DNA from: Yanghanlia sp047501535
GTDB taxonomy: Bacteria; Pseudomonadota; Gammaproteobacteria; Burkholderiales; Burkholderiaceae_B
NCBI RefSeq assembly: GCF_047501535.1
Contig: NZ_JAZDRJ010000009.1
Span: forward strand, 113,320 to 177,319
Length of the DNA stretch: 64,000 nucleotides
Direction: 5' to 3'
Shown: one piece after another, positions 53,428-62,140 of the stretch
Layout of the letters: each line of letters opens with the position of its first letter
How positions within the stretch are numbered: position 1 is the first letter of the stretch
Position numbers and translations under genes: made by a program
The notes under the pieces: model-generated
The model's database searches: none
The model's input: only the letters and a program-made list of their open reading frames with translations
Told to the model about the DNA's origin: nothing

Positions 53428-53428
53428 G

Positions 53429-56371
53429 TCAGTTGTTCTCCTGTGAGGGAGTACCGCTTTCGTGCTGCTGAATAATCGCGGGCTTGCGATACAGGCGCAA
53501 AGATTGGTGAGCGATGGCGATCAGCATCAGAACCGTCGCACCGACAACCAAGGTGTATACGCCGATGTCAAACAACAGTACCGAGGACAAATGCACCGCA
53601 CCAATGAGCGGAATATGCAGATCGACGGCAACCGATGAGAGGAAAGGCTTGGAAAACCACCACACGCCCATGGCGGCGCTGCCCGCGGCCAGCAGACCGA
53701 AGGCGATCCAATACTGCGGATGCAGGCGCTGGCGTGTTTCCACCCACACGACACCGCTCACCATGTACTGAATGATGATGGAGGTTGCCATGATGAGCCC
53801 GCCCACGAAGCCGCCCCCGGGCAGGTTGTGGCCACGCACCAGGAAGTAGACCGACACCATGGCGGCCAGAGGCAGCAGCAGGCGCACCAGCACAGCTGGA
53901 ATCTTCATGACGCCATCGGGCAACAAAGATTGAGGGTCCGGGTCGCTGAAGCGGTCCAGCAGTTTGCCTTCGTAGGCAACGAACTGCCGCGCGTGAGGCA
54001 GTTCGAGCGTCTCGGGTGGTGGACGGAAACGGCGCAGCAGCGCGTACACCGTGAGTGCCACAATGCCAAGAACAGTGATTTCTCCCAAGGTATCGAAGCC
54101 TCGGAAGTCGACCAGAATCACGTTGACGACGTTGGAGCCGCCGCCCAGAGGCAAGGCTTGTTCAATGAAGAACGAGGATATGCCTTCGGGGTGATCGCGG
54201 GTCATGATGGCATAAGCAATGACGGTAAAGCCGCTGCCAGCCAGAATAGCGATGATGAGGTCGCGCGAGCGCCGCACGCCTGCGAAGATGGCATTGCGGA
54301 TGGGCGTTTCGCTTTCGTCGCCTTCGCCTTCCACGCGCCGAGGCAACCAGCGCAGGCCCAACAAGATGAGCACCATGGTGACGACTTCGACAGTAAGCTG
54401 GGTCAGGGCGAGATCAGGCGCTGACAACCAGGCAAAGGTAATGACGGTACACAGGCCGGCGCCACCGGCCAGCATCAGGGCGGCGGGGCGGTGGAATTTT
54501 GCACTCGCCGCCGTTCCAACCGCGCAGGCGGCCCCAGCCAGCCAAAGTACCGCGAAAAGTGGGTCGAGCGGGGTGACGGACTGCGGTTGCAGCCAGGCAC
54601 CATTGAGCAGGGGCAAAGCGGCCACAGCCAACGTAAGCAGAACGATCAGGAAAATCTGTGGCTGCAGGCGAGGCGAGCGGGTCCAGTCGAGAATGAACGC
54701 CGAAGCGACGTCAACGCCTTCCAGAATGCTTTCAAAGGTGCGACGGCCATCGAAACGATAGATGAAGGGGGTATAGCCGGGGCGGGCATGCTGGCGGCTA
54801 AGTAACAGCCGTTGCAGGATGATGCCGCCGACCAGGGCGACAAAGCTCATGGCCAGTGGCAGGTTGAAGCCGTGCCACACCACGAGGCTGTAATTAGGGG
54901 TATCTTCGCCCAACAACGCTTCGACGGCCGTATGGAGGAAGGGGCCGGGAATAAGACCAGGCAACATTCCAACCACTAAGCAACCAACCACCAGAATGGC
55001 ACTGGGAATCAGCATCATGAGCGGTGGCTCGTGCGGTGCGCGAGGCAGATCCTTGGCTTCCGGGCCGAAGAACACCTCAGTAATAAAGCGCAGCGAATAG
55101 GCAACGCTGAAGGCGCTGGCTACGACGGCCAGAAGCGGCAGCCCGTAGCGGGTGAACTCGTTACCGGTGAAGTAGACGGTTTCCGCGAAGAACATCTCCT
55201 TGGAAATGAAACCGTTGAGCAAAGGCACCCCTGCCATGGCCGCTGCGGCAACGATGGCCAGCGTCGCGGTAATAGGCATGCTGCGGAACAACCCTGACAG
55301 GCGGCTCATATCGCGGGTGCCGGTTTCGTGGTCCACAATGCCTGCCGCCATAAACAGCGAGGCTTTGAAGGTGGCGTGGTTAATTATGTGGAATACCGCT
55401 GCTACCAGGGCCAGGCGGCTGTCCATGCCTAGCAGCAAGGTGATGAGCCCCAGATGGCTGATGGTGGAATACGCCAGCACTCCCTTCATGTCGGTCTGGA
55501 AAGTGGCTGCGTAAGCACCCAACAATAGGCTGATCGCCCCGGCGCCGCCGATAATCCAAGTCCATTCAGGCGTGCCGGCCATAACCGGCCACAGGCGCGC
55601 CAGCAAAAACACCCCCGCTTTAACCATTGTGGCTGAATGCAGGTAGGCAGAGACGGGGGTAGGTGCCGCCATGGCATTCGGCAGCCACACATGAAAGGGG
55701 AATTGTGCGCTTTTGGTCAGGGCGCCCAGCGCGACTAATACCAATATAGTGGTGTACCAGGGGTGATTGTGAATGAGGTCGCGCGATTGCAGCACTACGT
55801 CGAGCTCGTAGCTACCGACCACATGGCCAATCATAAGCACGCCGGCCAGCAGGCAAAGGCCACCCGCACCGGTGATGGTCAGCGACATGCGCGCGCCCCG
55901 GCGTGCATCCAGCCTGTGATGCCAGTAGGCGATCAGCATGAAGGACGACAGGCTGGTGAGCTCCCAGAACAGGACGAGCTGAATCAGGTTGCCCGACAGC
56001 ACAACCCCCAGCATCGCCCCCATGAAGGCAAGGAAGAAGGAGAAATACCGGGGGACAGGGTCTTCCGGCGACATGTAATAGCGAGCGTACAGGGCAATGA
56101 GCGCACCCATCAGGGTGATAATCATCGCAAACAACCACGCGAAACCATCCATGCGCAGGCTGAGGTTGACGCCGTGATCCGGAAGCCAGGGGACGGTGAT
56201 GCGGATGACCTCGCCGTCCAAAATAGCGGGAAAGTGGCTGATTGCCAGCCCGGCGCATACCAGTGCGATCAGACCTGCGAGCCAAGCTTCTATATTCCGC
56301 GCATTGGATGGCAGAAAAGCAGCAACAATGCTGCCGAAAAAAGGCAAAGCAAGTATGAGAACAAGGGACAT
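53429..56371 (-). CDS. mrpA: Mrp-type cation/proton antiporter fused subunit A/B
   Basis: A 980-residue subunit. The first ~500 residues are NuoL/NuoM-like, with LVLFWELTSLSSFMLIAYWHH and the pump motif KSAQFPFHVWLPNAMAAPTPVSAYLHSATMVKAG. Middle helices carry the A-specific C-terminal part (LLGLRWLPRR), and the last ~130 residues correspond to subunit B (VRGHNLPGGGFVGGLIMATS). An A-B fusion and order A-C-D-E-F-G define group 2 Mrp systems (called Pha or Sha in some species). The complex exchanges Na+ or K+ for protons and supports pH and salt tolerance. It is divergent from hemN. Confidence 0.94.
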   Translation of the reverse strand: MSLVLILALPFFGSIVAAFLPSNARNIEAWLAGLIALVCAGLAISHFPAILDGEVIRITVPWLPDHGVNLSLRMDGFAWLFAMIITLMGALIALYARYYMSPEDPVPRYFSFFLAFMGAMLGVVLSGNLIQLVLFWELTSLSSFMLIAYWHHRLDARRGARMSLTITGAGGLCLLAGVLMIGHVVGSYELDVVLQSRDLIHNHPWYTTILVLVALGALTKSAQFPFHVWLPNAMAAPTPVSAYLHSATMVKAGVFLLARLWPVMAGTPEWTWIIGGAGAISLLLGAYAATFQTDMKGVLAYSTISHLGLITLLLGMDSRLALVAAVFHIINHATFKASLFMAAGIVDHETGTRDMSRLSGLFRSMPITATLAIVAAAAMAGVPLLNGFISKEMFFAETVYFTGNEFTRYGLPLLAVVASAFSVAYSLRFITEVFFGPEAKDLPRAPHEPPLMMLIPSAILVVGCLVVGMLPGLIPGPFLHTAVEALLGEDTPNYSLVVWHGFNLPLAMSFVALVGGIILQRLLLSRQHARPGYTPFIYRFDGRRTFESILEGVDVASAFILDWTRSPRLQPQIFLIVLLTLAVAALPLLNGAWLQPQSVTPLDPLFAVLWLAGAACAVGTAASAKFHRPAALMLAGGAGLCTVITFAWLSAPDLALTQLTVEVVTMVLILLGLRWLPRRVEGEGDESETPIRNAIFAGVRRSRDLIIAILAGSGFTVIAYAIMTRDHPEGISSFFIEQALPLGGGSNVVNVILVDFRGFDTLGEITVLGIVALTVYALLRRFRPPPETLELPHARQFVAYEGKLLDRFSDPDPQSLLPDGVMKIPAVLVRLLLPLAAMVSVYFLVRGHNLPGGGFVGGLIMATSIIIQYMVSGVVWVETRQRLHPQYWIAFGLLAAGSAAMGVWWFSKPFLSSVAVDLHIPLIGAVHLSSVLLFDIGVYTLVVGATVLMLIAIAHQSLRLYRKPAIIQQHESGTPSQENN

Positions 56372-56497
56372 CAGGCAGGCGAGTCAGGGAAATGTAAGGT
56401 TCGACAGCCCTTTATAATACGATATGAAGCAGCATGTTCGAGGCCACTTGGCGTTTTTTTTTGCGAAAATCCGTGAGTTTCTTGCTTCGAACGTGCT

Positions 56498-56511
56498 TTG
56501 ATCAGCATCAA
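56498..56511. promoter_or_regulatory. FNR/ANR-type box upstream of hemN
   Basis: TTGATCAGCATCAA matches the FNR consensus TTGAT-N4-ATCAA exactly. It lies 106 bases before the hemN start codon, between the divergent hemN and mrpA, suggesting oxygen-responsive control of hemN. Confidence 0.8.
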
Positions 56512-56616
56512 GAAATTGTCTGGCATTAAACTGGACAATGTTAGCTTGATGCAGACCGTGTGCCGGTCGGGCGCGCGCGCCGGGGCAGGTACAGGTCTAA
56601 CCCCCCGGAGTACGCT

Positions 56617-58032
56617 ATGGTCGATACGACCGAAACGCAAAATTCAATTTCCTTTCCTGACATCGAAATTTCCGAAGAGCTGGTGCGGCGCTTTGATATC
56701 AGCGGCCCGCGCTACACCTCATACCCTACGGCAGACCGCTTCGATTACACCTTCAAAGAAGAGCGTTTTCTGCCTTATCTGCAGGAACGTGCTCAGCGCG
56801 ATGATAATCCGCCGCTGTCGGTGTATTTTCACCTGCCGTTCTGTCGTTCGCTGTGTTACTTCTGCGCCTGTAATAAGATCATCACACAGGATTACAGCCG
56901 TTCAGCGCAATATGTGCGCTATGTGCACAAGGAGATGGAACTCCTTGCCCCACACTTGGGGAAAGACCGCCGCACAGTTCAGCTTCACCTGGGAGGCGGC
57001 ACACCCACTTTCATGAGCAACGATGAACTCGCCATGCTCATGGACGCCACGCGCAGCCATTTCGACTTCACGCCTGATGCCGAGCTGGGCGTGGAAATCG
57101 ACCCACGCACGGTGAACGAAGATACTTTGTCTTTTCTGGCGGGGCTGGGCTTTAACCGTTGTAGCTTTGGTGTGCAGGATTTCGACCCTGCGGTGCAGGC
57201 GGCTGTCAATCGCATTCAACCGCTCGAAATGGTGGAGCGGGCTGTTAAGGCCAGCCGTGATACCGGTTACGAGTCGGTGAATGCCGACCTTATCTACGGT
57301 TTGCCCAAGCAGACTTTATCTAGCTTCGAACGTACTATCGACGGAATCATCCGCCTTTCGCCCGATCGCATCGCGCTATATAACTACGCTCATCTGCCGG
57401 CGCGCTTCAAGGCGCAACGCATGGTCAAGCCCGAAGACCTGCCTTCTGCTGAAACCCGTTTACAGATTTTCCTGCTGTCTACGCGCCGCCTGCTGGAAGC
57501 CGGCTATGTGTATATCGGGCTGGATCACTTCGCCAAGCCCAATGATGAACTGAATCTTGCACGCCAGGATAAATCCCTGCATCGCAACTTCCAGGGGTAC
57601 ACCACACGGGCGGAATGCGACCTTATCGGGTTTGGCGTTTCAGCCATTGGCAAAGTGGGGCGCTCCTATAACGGCAATGTGCGCACGGTGAATGCCTACT
57701 ACGAGGCGCTCGACGCAGGCCGCTTGCCGGTGGAGCGGGGCTACGATTTATCGACGGACGATGTCCTGCGCCGCGATGTCATCATGATTCTGATGTGCAG
57801 CATGCCCTTGCGCTTTGCCGATATCAATCAAAAGTATGGCATCGATTTCGAGCAATACTTCGCCAGCGAACTCGAACGCCTGCGCCCCTATGAAGAAGTC
57901 GGGTTCATGGAACGGAAAGATGGCGTGATTACCGTCACCCCCAAGGGGCGCTTGTTCGTGAGAGCGTTGGGCATGGTGTTCGATAAGTATCTCAGCCAGC
58001 CCACGGTATCTACCTACTCACGCTTGATCTGA
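56617..58032 (+). CDS. hemN: Oxygen-independent coproporphyrinogen III oxidase (dehydrogenase)
   Basis: A 471-residue radical-SAM enzyme converting coproporphyrinogen III to protoporphyrinogen IX in anaerobic heme synthesis. The [4Fe-4S] cluster motif is C76-x3-C80-x2-C83, plus the HemN-specific C85. It also shows HLGGGTPTF (SAM binding) and FGVQDFDPAVQAAVNRIQ. ATG 56617 gives the standard length; an upstream in-frame start (56560) lacks similarity. The perfect FNR box upstream and a Crp/Fnr gene downstream fit low-oxygen control. Its end overlaps the convergent DUF454 gene by 19 bases. Confidence 0.95.
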   Translation: MVDTTETQNSISFPDIEISEELVRRFDISGPRYTSYPTADRFDYTFKEERFLPYLQERAQRDDNPPLSVYFHLPFCRSLCYFCACNKIITQDYSRSAQYVRYVHKEMELLAPHLGKDRRTVQLHLGGGTPTFMSNDELAMLMDATRSHFDFTPDAELGVEIDPRTVNEDTLSFLAGLGFNRCSFGVQDFDPAVQAAVNRIQPLEMVERAVKASRDTGYESVNADLIYGLPKQTLSSFERTIDGIIRLSPDRIALYNYAHLPARFKAQRMVKPEDLPSAETRLQIFLLSTRRLLEAGYVYIGLDHFAKPNDELNLARQDKSLHRNFQGYTTRAECDLIGFGVSAIGKVGRSYNGNVRTVNAYYEALDAGRLPVERGYDLSTDDVLRRDVIMILMCSMPLRFADINQKYGIDFEQYFASELERLRPYEEVGFMERKDGVITVTPKGRLFVRALGMVFDKYLSQPTVSTYSRLI

Positions 58033-58418
58033 TCCGCCTGGTTGGGCATTTGCCCGCCGGGCTCCAGTGTGGGCATCCGATACAGATAGACGGTGACAGC
58101 AATGCCGGGAATCAGTAGCAGGATGCGCACCCAGGGCAGGGGGGCGAACCACATGGAGATTGTCAGGGACGTCCATAGCAAGGCGAGAGCGGTGATCTTC
58201 GCACGAAGAGGTATGCCGCGCCCTTGTTGGAAATTGCGTAAGTAAGGGCCGAGGTGGCGCTGGTTGAGTAACCATTCATGCATACGGCGGGAGCCGCGCA
58301 TGTAGCACGCTGAAGCCAGAAGTAGAAAGGGTGTGGTGGGTACCAGCGGCAGGAAAATGCCCACGATGCCTAGCAGCAGAGCCAGTGTTCCCACAATGTT
58401 GTAAAGCGTTTTTTTCAC
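58014..58418 (-). CDS. DUF454/YbaN-family inner membrane protein
   Basis: A 134-residue protein with helix one (TLALLLGIVGIFLPLVPTTPFLLLAS; the LPxxPTTPFLLLA motif is the DUF454 hallmark), the loop CYMRGSRRMHEWLLNQRHLGPYL, and two C-terminal helices. E. coli YbaN is the reference; its function is unknown. It converges on hemN and diverges from the Crp/Fnr gene. Confidence 0.88.
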   Translation of the reverse strand: MKKTLYNIVGTLALLLGIVGIFLPLVPTTPFLLLASACYMRGSRRMHEWLLNQRHLGPYLRNFQQGRGIPLRAKITALALLWTSLTISMWFAPLPWVRILLLIPGIAVTVYLYRMPTLEPGGQMPNQADQIKRE

Positions 58419-58466
58419 GCGGTGAATTGTCCAGCGCTTCCCTAACTACGAAGGAATTCTATCAAT

Positions 58467-59147
58467 ATGTCAGGCGACAAAGACAAGATCCGAAACCTGT
58501 TGATGCGGGTGCCTTTGTTTGACCAGCTTGATGAGCAGGAAATCGCGAAGATTACAGCGGGCACCACCGAGCACCATGTCCGCCGCGGCGAAGCAGTTTT
58601 TCATCGGGGCGAGCCGTGCAACGGCTTTCACATCATGGTGTACGGCCAGGTGAAGCTGGTGGCGGTGTCGCCTGCTGGTGCAGAGAAAGTCATGCGCCTG
58701 CTGGGGCCGGGAGAAAGCTTTGGTGAAGCACTGATGTTTCTGGGCCAGCCTTATATTCTTTCTGCGGTTGCCTTGGCCGACAGCATGCTTTTAACGGTGG
58801 ATAAATCCGTGTTGTTGGACGAACTCGACACCCACCCCATGCTGGCCCGCAAAATGCTCGCGGGCTTGAGCAAGCGGCTGCATTCTTTTGTCTCCGACGT
58901 TAAATCCTACTCACTGCATTCTGGTACGCAGCGGGTGATTGGTTATTTGCTGCAAGCGCAGGAAACGGCGGGTGGGCCGGAGATCAGGCTTGAGGTCGGG
59001 AAGAATGTCATTGCGTCACGGCTGAATCTTACGCCGGAACATTTTTCACGCATTCTGCACGATCTTACTGCTAAGGGCTTGATTCGTGTCGAAGGGCGCA
59101 ATATCACCATTCTGGACGACGAGGGTTTCCGCGTTCACAGCGATTGA
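58467..59147 (+). CDS. Crp/Fnr-family transcriptional regulator
   Basis: A 226-residue protein: cyclic-nucleotide-binding-like beta-barrel (about 12-125; GEAVFHRGEPCNGFHIMVYGQ), dimerisation helix (about 125-150) and a C-terminal winged helix (VIASRLNLTPEHFSRILHDL, about 183-202). It lacks the N-terminal Cys cluster of FNR, so it is not an oxygen-sensing Fe-S protein itself; it resembles DNR/NNR-type regulators that use heme and respond to NO, or other ligands. Such proteins also bind FNR-like boxes, so it could act at the hemN box 2 kb away. Confidence 0.9.
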   Translation: MSGDKDKIRNLLMRVPLFDQLDEQEIAKITAGTTEHHVRRGEAVFHRGEPCNGFHIMVYGQVKLVAVSPAGAEKVMRLLGPGESFGEALMFLGQPYILSAVALADSMLLTVDKSVLLDELDTHPMLARKMLAGLSKRLHSFVSDVKSYSLHSGTQRVIGYLLQAQETAGGPEIRLEVGKNVIASRLNLTPEHFSRILHDLTAKGLIRVEGRNITILDDEGFRVHSD

Positions 59148-59214
59148 GCGGGGCCGCCCACCCGCTATAGCGTCGGCCTCTTAATGGCCGCGCGGCAGTC
59201 AGGGTTAACAATGG

Positions 59215-59253
59215 TTGTCTTACCATAGAACTGCTTCATAATTATGAATTATG
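59215..59253 (+). promoter_or_regulatory. Promoter and operator of the malonate regulator
   Basis: A likely -35 TTGTCT (59215-59220) and -10 CATAAT (59237-59242) are 16 bp apart. A perfect inverted repeat CATAATT-ATG-AATTATG (59237-59253) covers the -10 box. It would suit autorepression by the GntR-family protein. Confidence 0.6.
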
Positions 59254-59306
59254 AGCGGAAGCGATCTGTGGCATTCGTCCCTGCGCTACCCGCCTGCGGA
59301 GAGCGC

Positions 59307-60023
59307 ATGGCAGGAACCCGTATTGTTCAACAGGTGCTTTATCTAGAAGTGGCCGACCGTTTGCGCGCCATGATTCAGTCGCGCGAACTCAAGGCGGGCG
59401 CTTGGGTGGATGAAGCTCAGCTTACCCGCCAGTTGGGCGTATCCCGCACGCCCTTGCGGGAAGCCCTCAAAGTGCTGGTGGCCGAAGGCCTTTTACGCTT
59501 GGAGCCGCGGCGTGGTTGCTTTGTCAACGAACTGTCGGCACGCGATCTCAACGATATTTTCCCCTTGATGGCCATGCTGGAAGGGCGCTGTGCTTATGAA
59601 GCGGCCAGCAAGGTTACACATGAAGATCTCACACGCCTGGAGCCTTTGCATGAGCAACTGGAACATCACGCCAGGGCGGGCGATATCGACCAGTACTACG
59701 CTGTCAATGCGCAAATCCACGAAGCGATCCAAGAACTGGCGGACAACCGCTGGCTGTCCGATATGGTGGAAAGCCTGCGTAAAGTGTTGAGCTTGTCGCG
59801 GCATAAAAGCCTGGCCTACCCAGGGCGCATTCGGGAATCTTGCGCCGAGCATATGGCGATTTTTGCCGCGCTCAAAGCGCGTGATCCAGACGGTGCAGAG
59901 GCACTCACTCGCAAACACCTCATGCGGCAGCTTGATGCGCTGCGCGACTTAGCTGCGCAGGATCATCAAGCTTCGGATGCGGCCTTAGCGGCCCATTCGT
60001 TCTTACATCACCCAGGAGACTGA
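59307..60023 (+). CDS. GntR-family regulator (FCD subfamily), MatR-like
   Basis: A 238-residue protein with an N-terminal winged HTH (LRAMIQSRELKAGAWVDEAQ, then QLGVSRTPLREALKVLVAEG) and a C-terminal all-helical FCD ligand domain with metal-binding His/Asp positions (HEAIQELADNRW, CAEHMAIFAAL). The ATG at 59307 has GGAGAG just upstream. An earlier in-frame ATG (59244) lies inside the promoter-operator and is rejected. It probably represses the malonate genes, which follow two bases later, and is relieved by malonate or malonyl-CoA. Confidence 0.88.
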   Translation: MAGTRIVQQVLYLEVADRLRAMIQSRELKAGAWVDEAQLTRQLGVSRTPLREALKVLVAEGLLRLEPRRGCFVNELSARDLNDIFPLMAMLEGRCAYEAASKVTHEDLTRLEPLHEQLEHHARAGDIDQYYAVNAQIHEAIQELADNRWLSDMVESLRKVLSLSRHKSLAYPGRIRESCAEHMAIFAALKARDPDGAEALTRKHLMRQLDALRDLAAQDHQASDAALAAHSFLHHPGD

Positions 60024-60025
60024 GT

Positions 60026-61336
60026 ATGGCGACGACTGACACTCCGAACACGGAAAACACCTTGGTGGTGATCGAAGCCGAAAATGCCAAAGGCAAGGCA
60101 GAAAAAAAGGAAAAAGAAGGGCCGGGGCTGATGGCGCGGCTGAGTCGCTGGCTGGAGCGCGACCCTCTGCCCGAACCTGAAGAGATTCAGCCTTTGTTTA
60201 CCGCCCGTTTGACCGATGTCGCGGCTAACCGTCTGGCCAAGCAATGGGGCGCCCGATACCTGGCTTCCGATGTTAAAGACCGGCGTGCCATGCTGGTCGG
60301 TCTAGCGCAAGCTAGCAGTGAGCTCGAACCTCGCGAAGATTTCGGCCTGCGTATGTTCCGGCGCCTGTATGCTCAAGTGGCTAGCCTGAAACTGCTGGTT
60401 GAGCTGCGGGCCGATATGCTGCGCTGGCGCAAACAGGTGGCGGGGCTAAGCGTGCTGGAGCGCGAGCTTGAAGGCCTGTTGAATGCCTGGTTCGATGTCG
60501 GCATGCTGGAATTGCGCCCCATCACTTGGGATTCTCCGGCTTCGTTGCTGGAAAAACTCATTGAGTACGAAGCCGTGCATGAGATTCGTTCCTGGGAAGA
60601 ACTCAAGCACAGGGTGGCCGGGCATCGCCGCTGTTATGCATTTTTTCACCCGCGCATGAGCGACGTACCTTTGATTTTTGTCGAGGTGGCTTTCGCGCAG
60701 CAGATGGCCGGCAATGTGCAGGTGCTGCTCGACCCTCAGATCCCCGCCGACGACATAGGCAAAGCGCGTTGGGCTATTTTCTATTCCATTTCGAATACGC
60801 AACCCGGCTTGCGCGGCATCAGCTTCGGTAACTTTCTACTGAAGCGGGTGATCGACGAACTGTTGCGCGATCTCCCACGCCTCAAGTCGTTTGCTACGTT
60901 GTCGCCGATTCCTGGTTTTGTCGACTGGTTGGTCAAGCAGGATGGAAAAACCCTGCAAACTATGTTGCCAGAAAAAACCGATAAACAGCAGGCTGAAGGC
61001 GACCCGGAAGCAGGGCTTAAATGGGTGGACAAGCTCAAGGCTGCGGCGGCAGGGCAAGCGTCTGATGCGGTGCAGCGCACCGGCCTGCGGCTGGCGGTGC
61101 ATTATCTGAAAACCATGAAAAATGGCCAGCCCCTGGACCCTGTGGCCCGTTTTCACCTGGGTAACGGGGCGCGTATTGAGCGTCTGAACTGGGCGGCGGA
61201 TTGCTCGGCAAAGGGCATGGCGCAGTCTTGCGGCATCATGGTTAATTATCTATACGAACTTGATCAGCTGGACGACAACCTCGCCTTGTTGGCGCAGGGT
61301 AAGCCCAAGCTGGGGATGAGTCTGAGGTGGCGATGA
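60026..61336 (+). CDS. matA: Malonyl-CoA decarboxylase
   Basis: A 436-residue enzyme converting malonyl-CoA to acetyl-CoA and CO2. Family landmarks are a helical N-terminal domain (about 45-175) and the GNAT-like catalytic part with RCYAFFHPRMSDVPLIFVEV, NTQPGLRGISFGNFLLKRV, FATLSPIPGFVDWL and FHLGNGARIERLNWAAD, including the catalytic His of FHLGNGA. It is preceded by the GntR-type regulator and overlaps the next gene by four bases (ATGA). With malonyl-CoA synthetase it allows growth on malonate. Confidence 0.95.
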   Translation: MATTDTPNTENTLVVIEAENAKGKAEKKEKEGPGLMARLSRWLERDPLPEPEEIQPLFTARLTDVAANRLAKQWGARYLASDVKDRRAMLVGLAQASSELEPREDFGLRMFRRLYAQVASLKLLVELRADMLRWRKQVAGLSVLERELEGLLNAWFDVGMLELRPITWDSPASLLEKLIEYEAVHEIRSWEELKHRVAGHRRCYAFFHPRMSDVPLIFVEVAFAQQMAGNVQVLLDPQIPADDIGKARWAIFYSISNTQPGLRGISFGNFLLKRVIDELLRDLPRLKSFATLSPIPGFVDWLVKQDGKTLQTMLPEKTDKQQAEGDPEAGLKWVDKLKAAAAGQASDAVQRTGLRLAVHYLKTMKNGQPLDPVARFHLGNGARIERLNWAADCSAKGMAQSCGIMVNYLYELDQLDDNLALLAQGKPKLGMSLRWR

Positions 61337-62139
61337 ATAGGTCCGAGCCAGGTGGCGAGAGCGGGCGGGTATTGCTGGAATTTCAAGGGGCTGTCGCCGT
61401 GGTGACCCTCAGTCATCCAGGCAGGTTGAATGCCATTACGGTATTCATGTGGCAGGAACTTGCGCGGGTGTTTACGGAACTGTCCGCCAACGATGCCTTG
61501 CGCTGCGTAGTGCTGCGCGGCGCTGACGGCAACTTCGCTGCGGGAGCTGATATTCGCGAATTCCCCACACAACGTGCCGACTTGGCTGGGGTGCGGCATT
61601 ATCACACTGGCATTCTTGCGCCGGCTTTATCTGCCATCGCTTCCTGCCAACACCCGGTATTGGCGCAAATCGAGGGGGTTTGCGTAGGCGGCGGTTTGGA
61701 AATCGCCAGTCAGTGCGATCTGCGCATTGCTGGGGCCAGCGCGCGCTTTGGCGTTCCCATTAATCGTCTGGGCTTTCCCATGGCTCCCGATGAAATGCGC
61801 GGCCTGTTGGCCTTAGTAGGGCGTGCGGTCACCCTGGAAATCCTGCTGGAAGGCCGCGTGTTTGGGGCCCAAGAGGCAATGTCCAAAGGCCTGCTGACCC
61901 GCATTCTGCCCGATGACCAAGTCCAAGCCGATGTCATGCGTACGGCTCAGCGTCTGGCAAAGGGCGCGCCGCTGGCGGCGCGTATTAATAAGCAGACGGC
62001 GACGCGTCTGTGCGCGAGTCATGAGCCACTCTCTGATGCCGAACTGCAGAATTTTTTTCGTTACGCTCAAAGCCGCGATCACCGCGAAGGGGTGCGAGCT
62101 TTCTTGAACGGCTCCGAGCCGGTATTCACAGGAGATTGA
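61333..62139 (+). CDS. Enoyl-CoA hydratase/isomerase family protein
   Basis: A 268-residue crotonase-fold protein with the oxyanion-hole segments FAAGADIREF (about 75-84) and EGVCVGGGLEIASQCDLRI (about 116-134), then the PINRLGFPMAPDEM region. The hydratase acidic pair is not both present: the expected Glu in the second site is uncertain. Its exact reaction is therefore open. Its place between malonyl-CoA decarboxylase and synthetase is recurrent in Burkholderiales malonate clusters as I recall; its role there is not known to me. Confidence 0.85.
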   Translation: MNRSEPGGESGRVLLEFQGAVAVVTLSHPGRLNAITVFMWQELARVFTELSANDALRCVVLRGADGNFAAGADIREFPTQRADLAGVRHYHTGILAPALSAIASCQHPVLAQIEGVCVGGGLEIASQCDLRIAGASARFGVPINRLGFPMAPDEMRGLLALVGRAVTLEILLEGRVFGAQEAMSKGLLTRILPDDQVQADVMRTAQRLAKGAPLAARINKQTATRLCASHEPLSDAELQNFFRYAQSRDHREGVRAFLNGSEPVFTGD

Positions 62140-62140
62140 T

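Noticed and set aside
59244..59306. Upstream ATG start for the GntR-family regulator
   Set aside because: It overlaps the palindrome and -10 box, while the ATG at 59307 has a good ribosome site and matches the family start.
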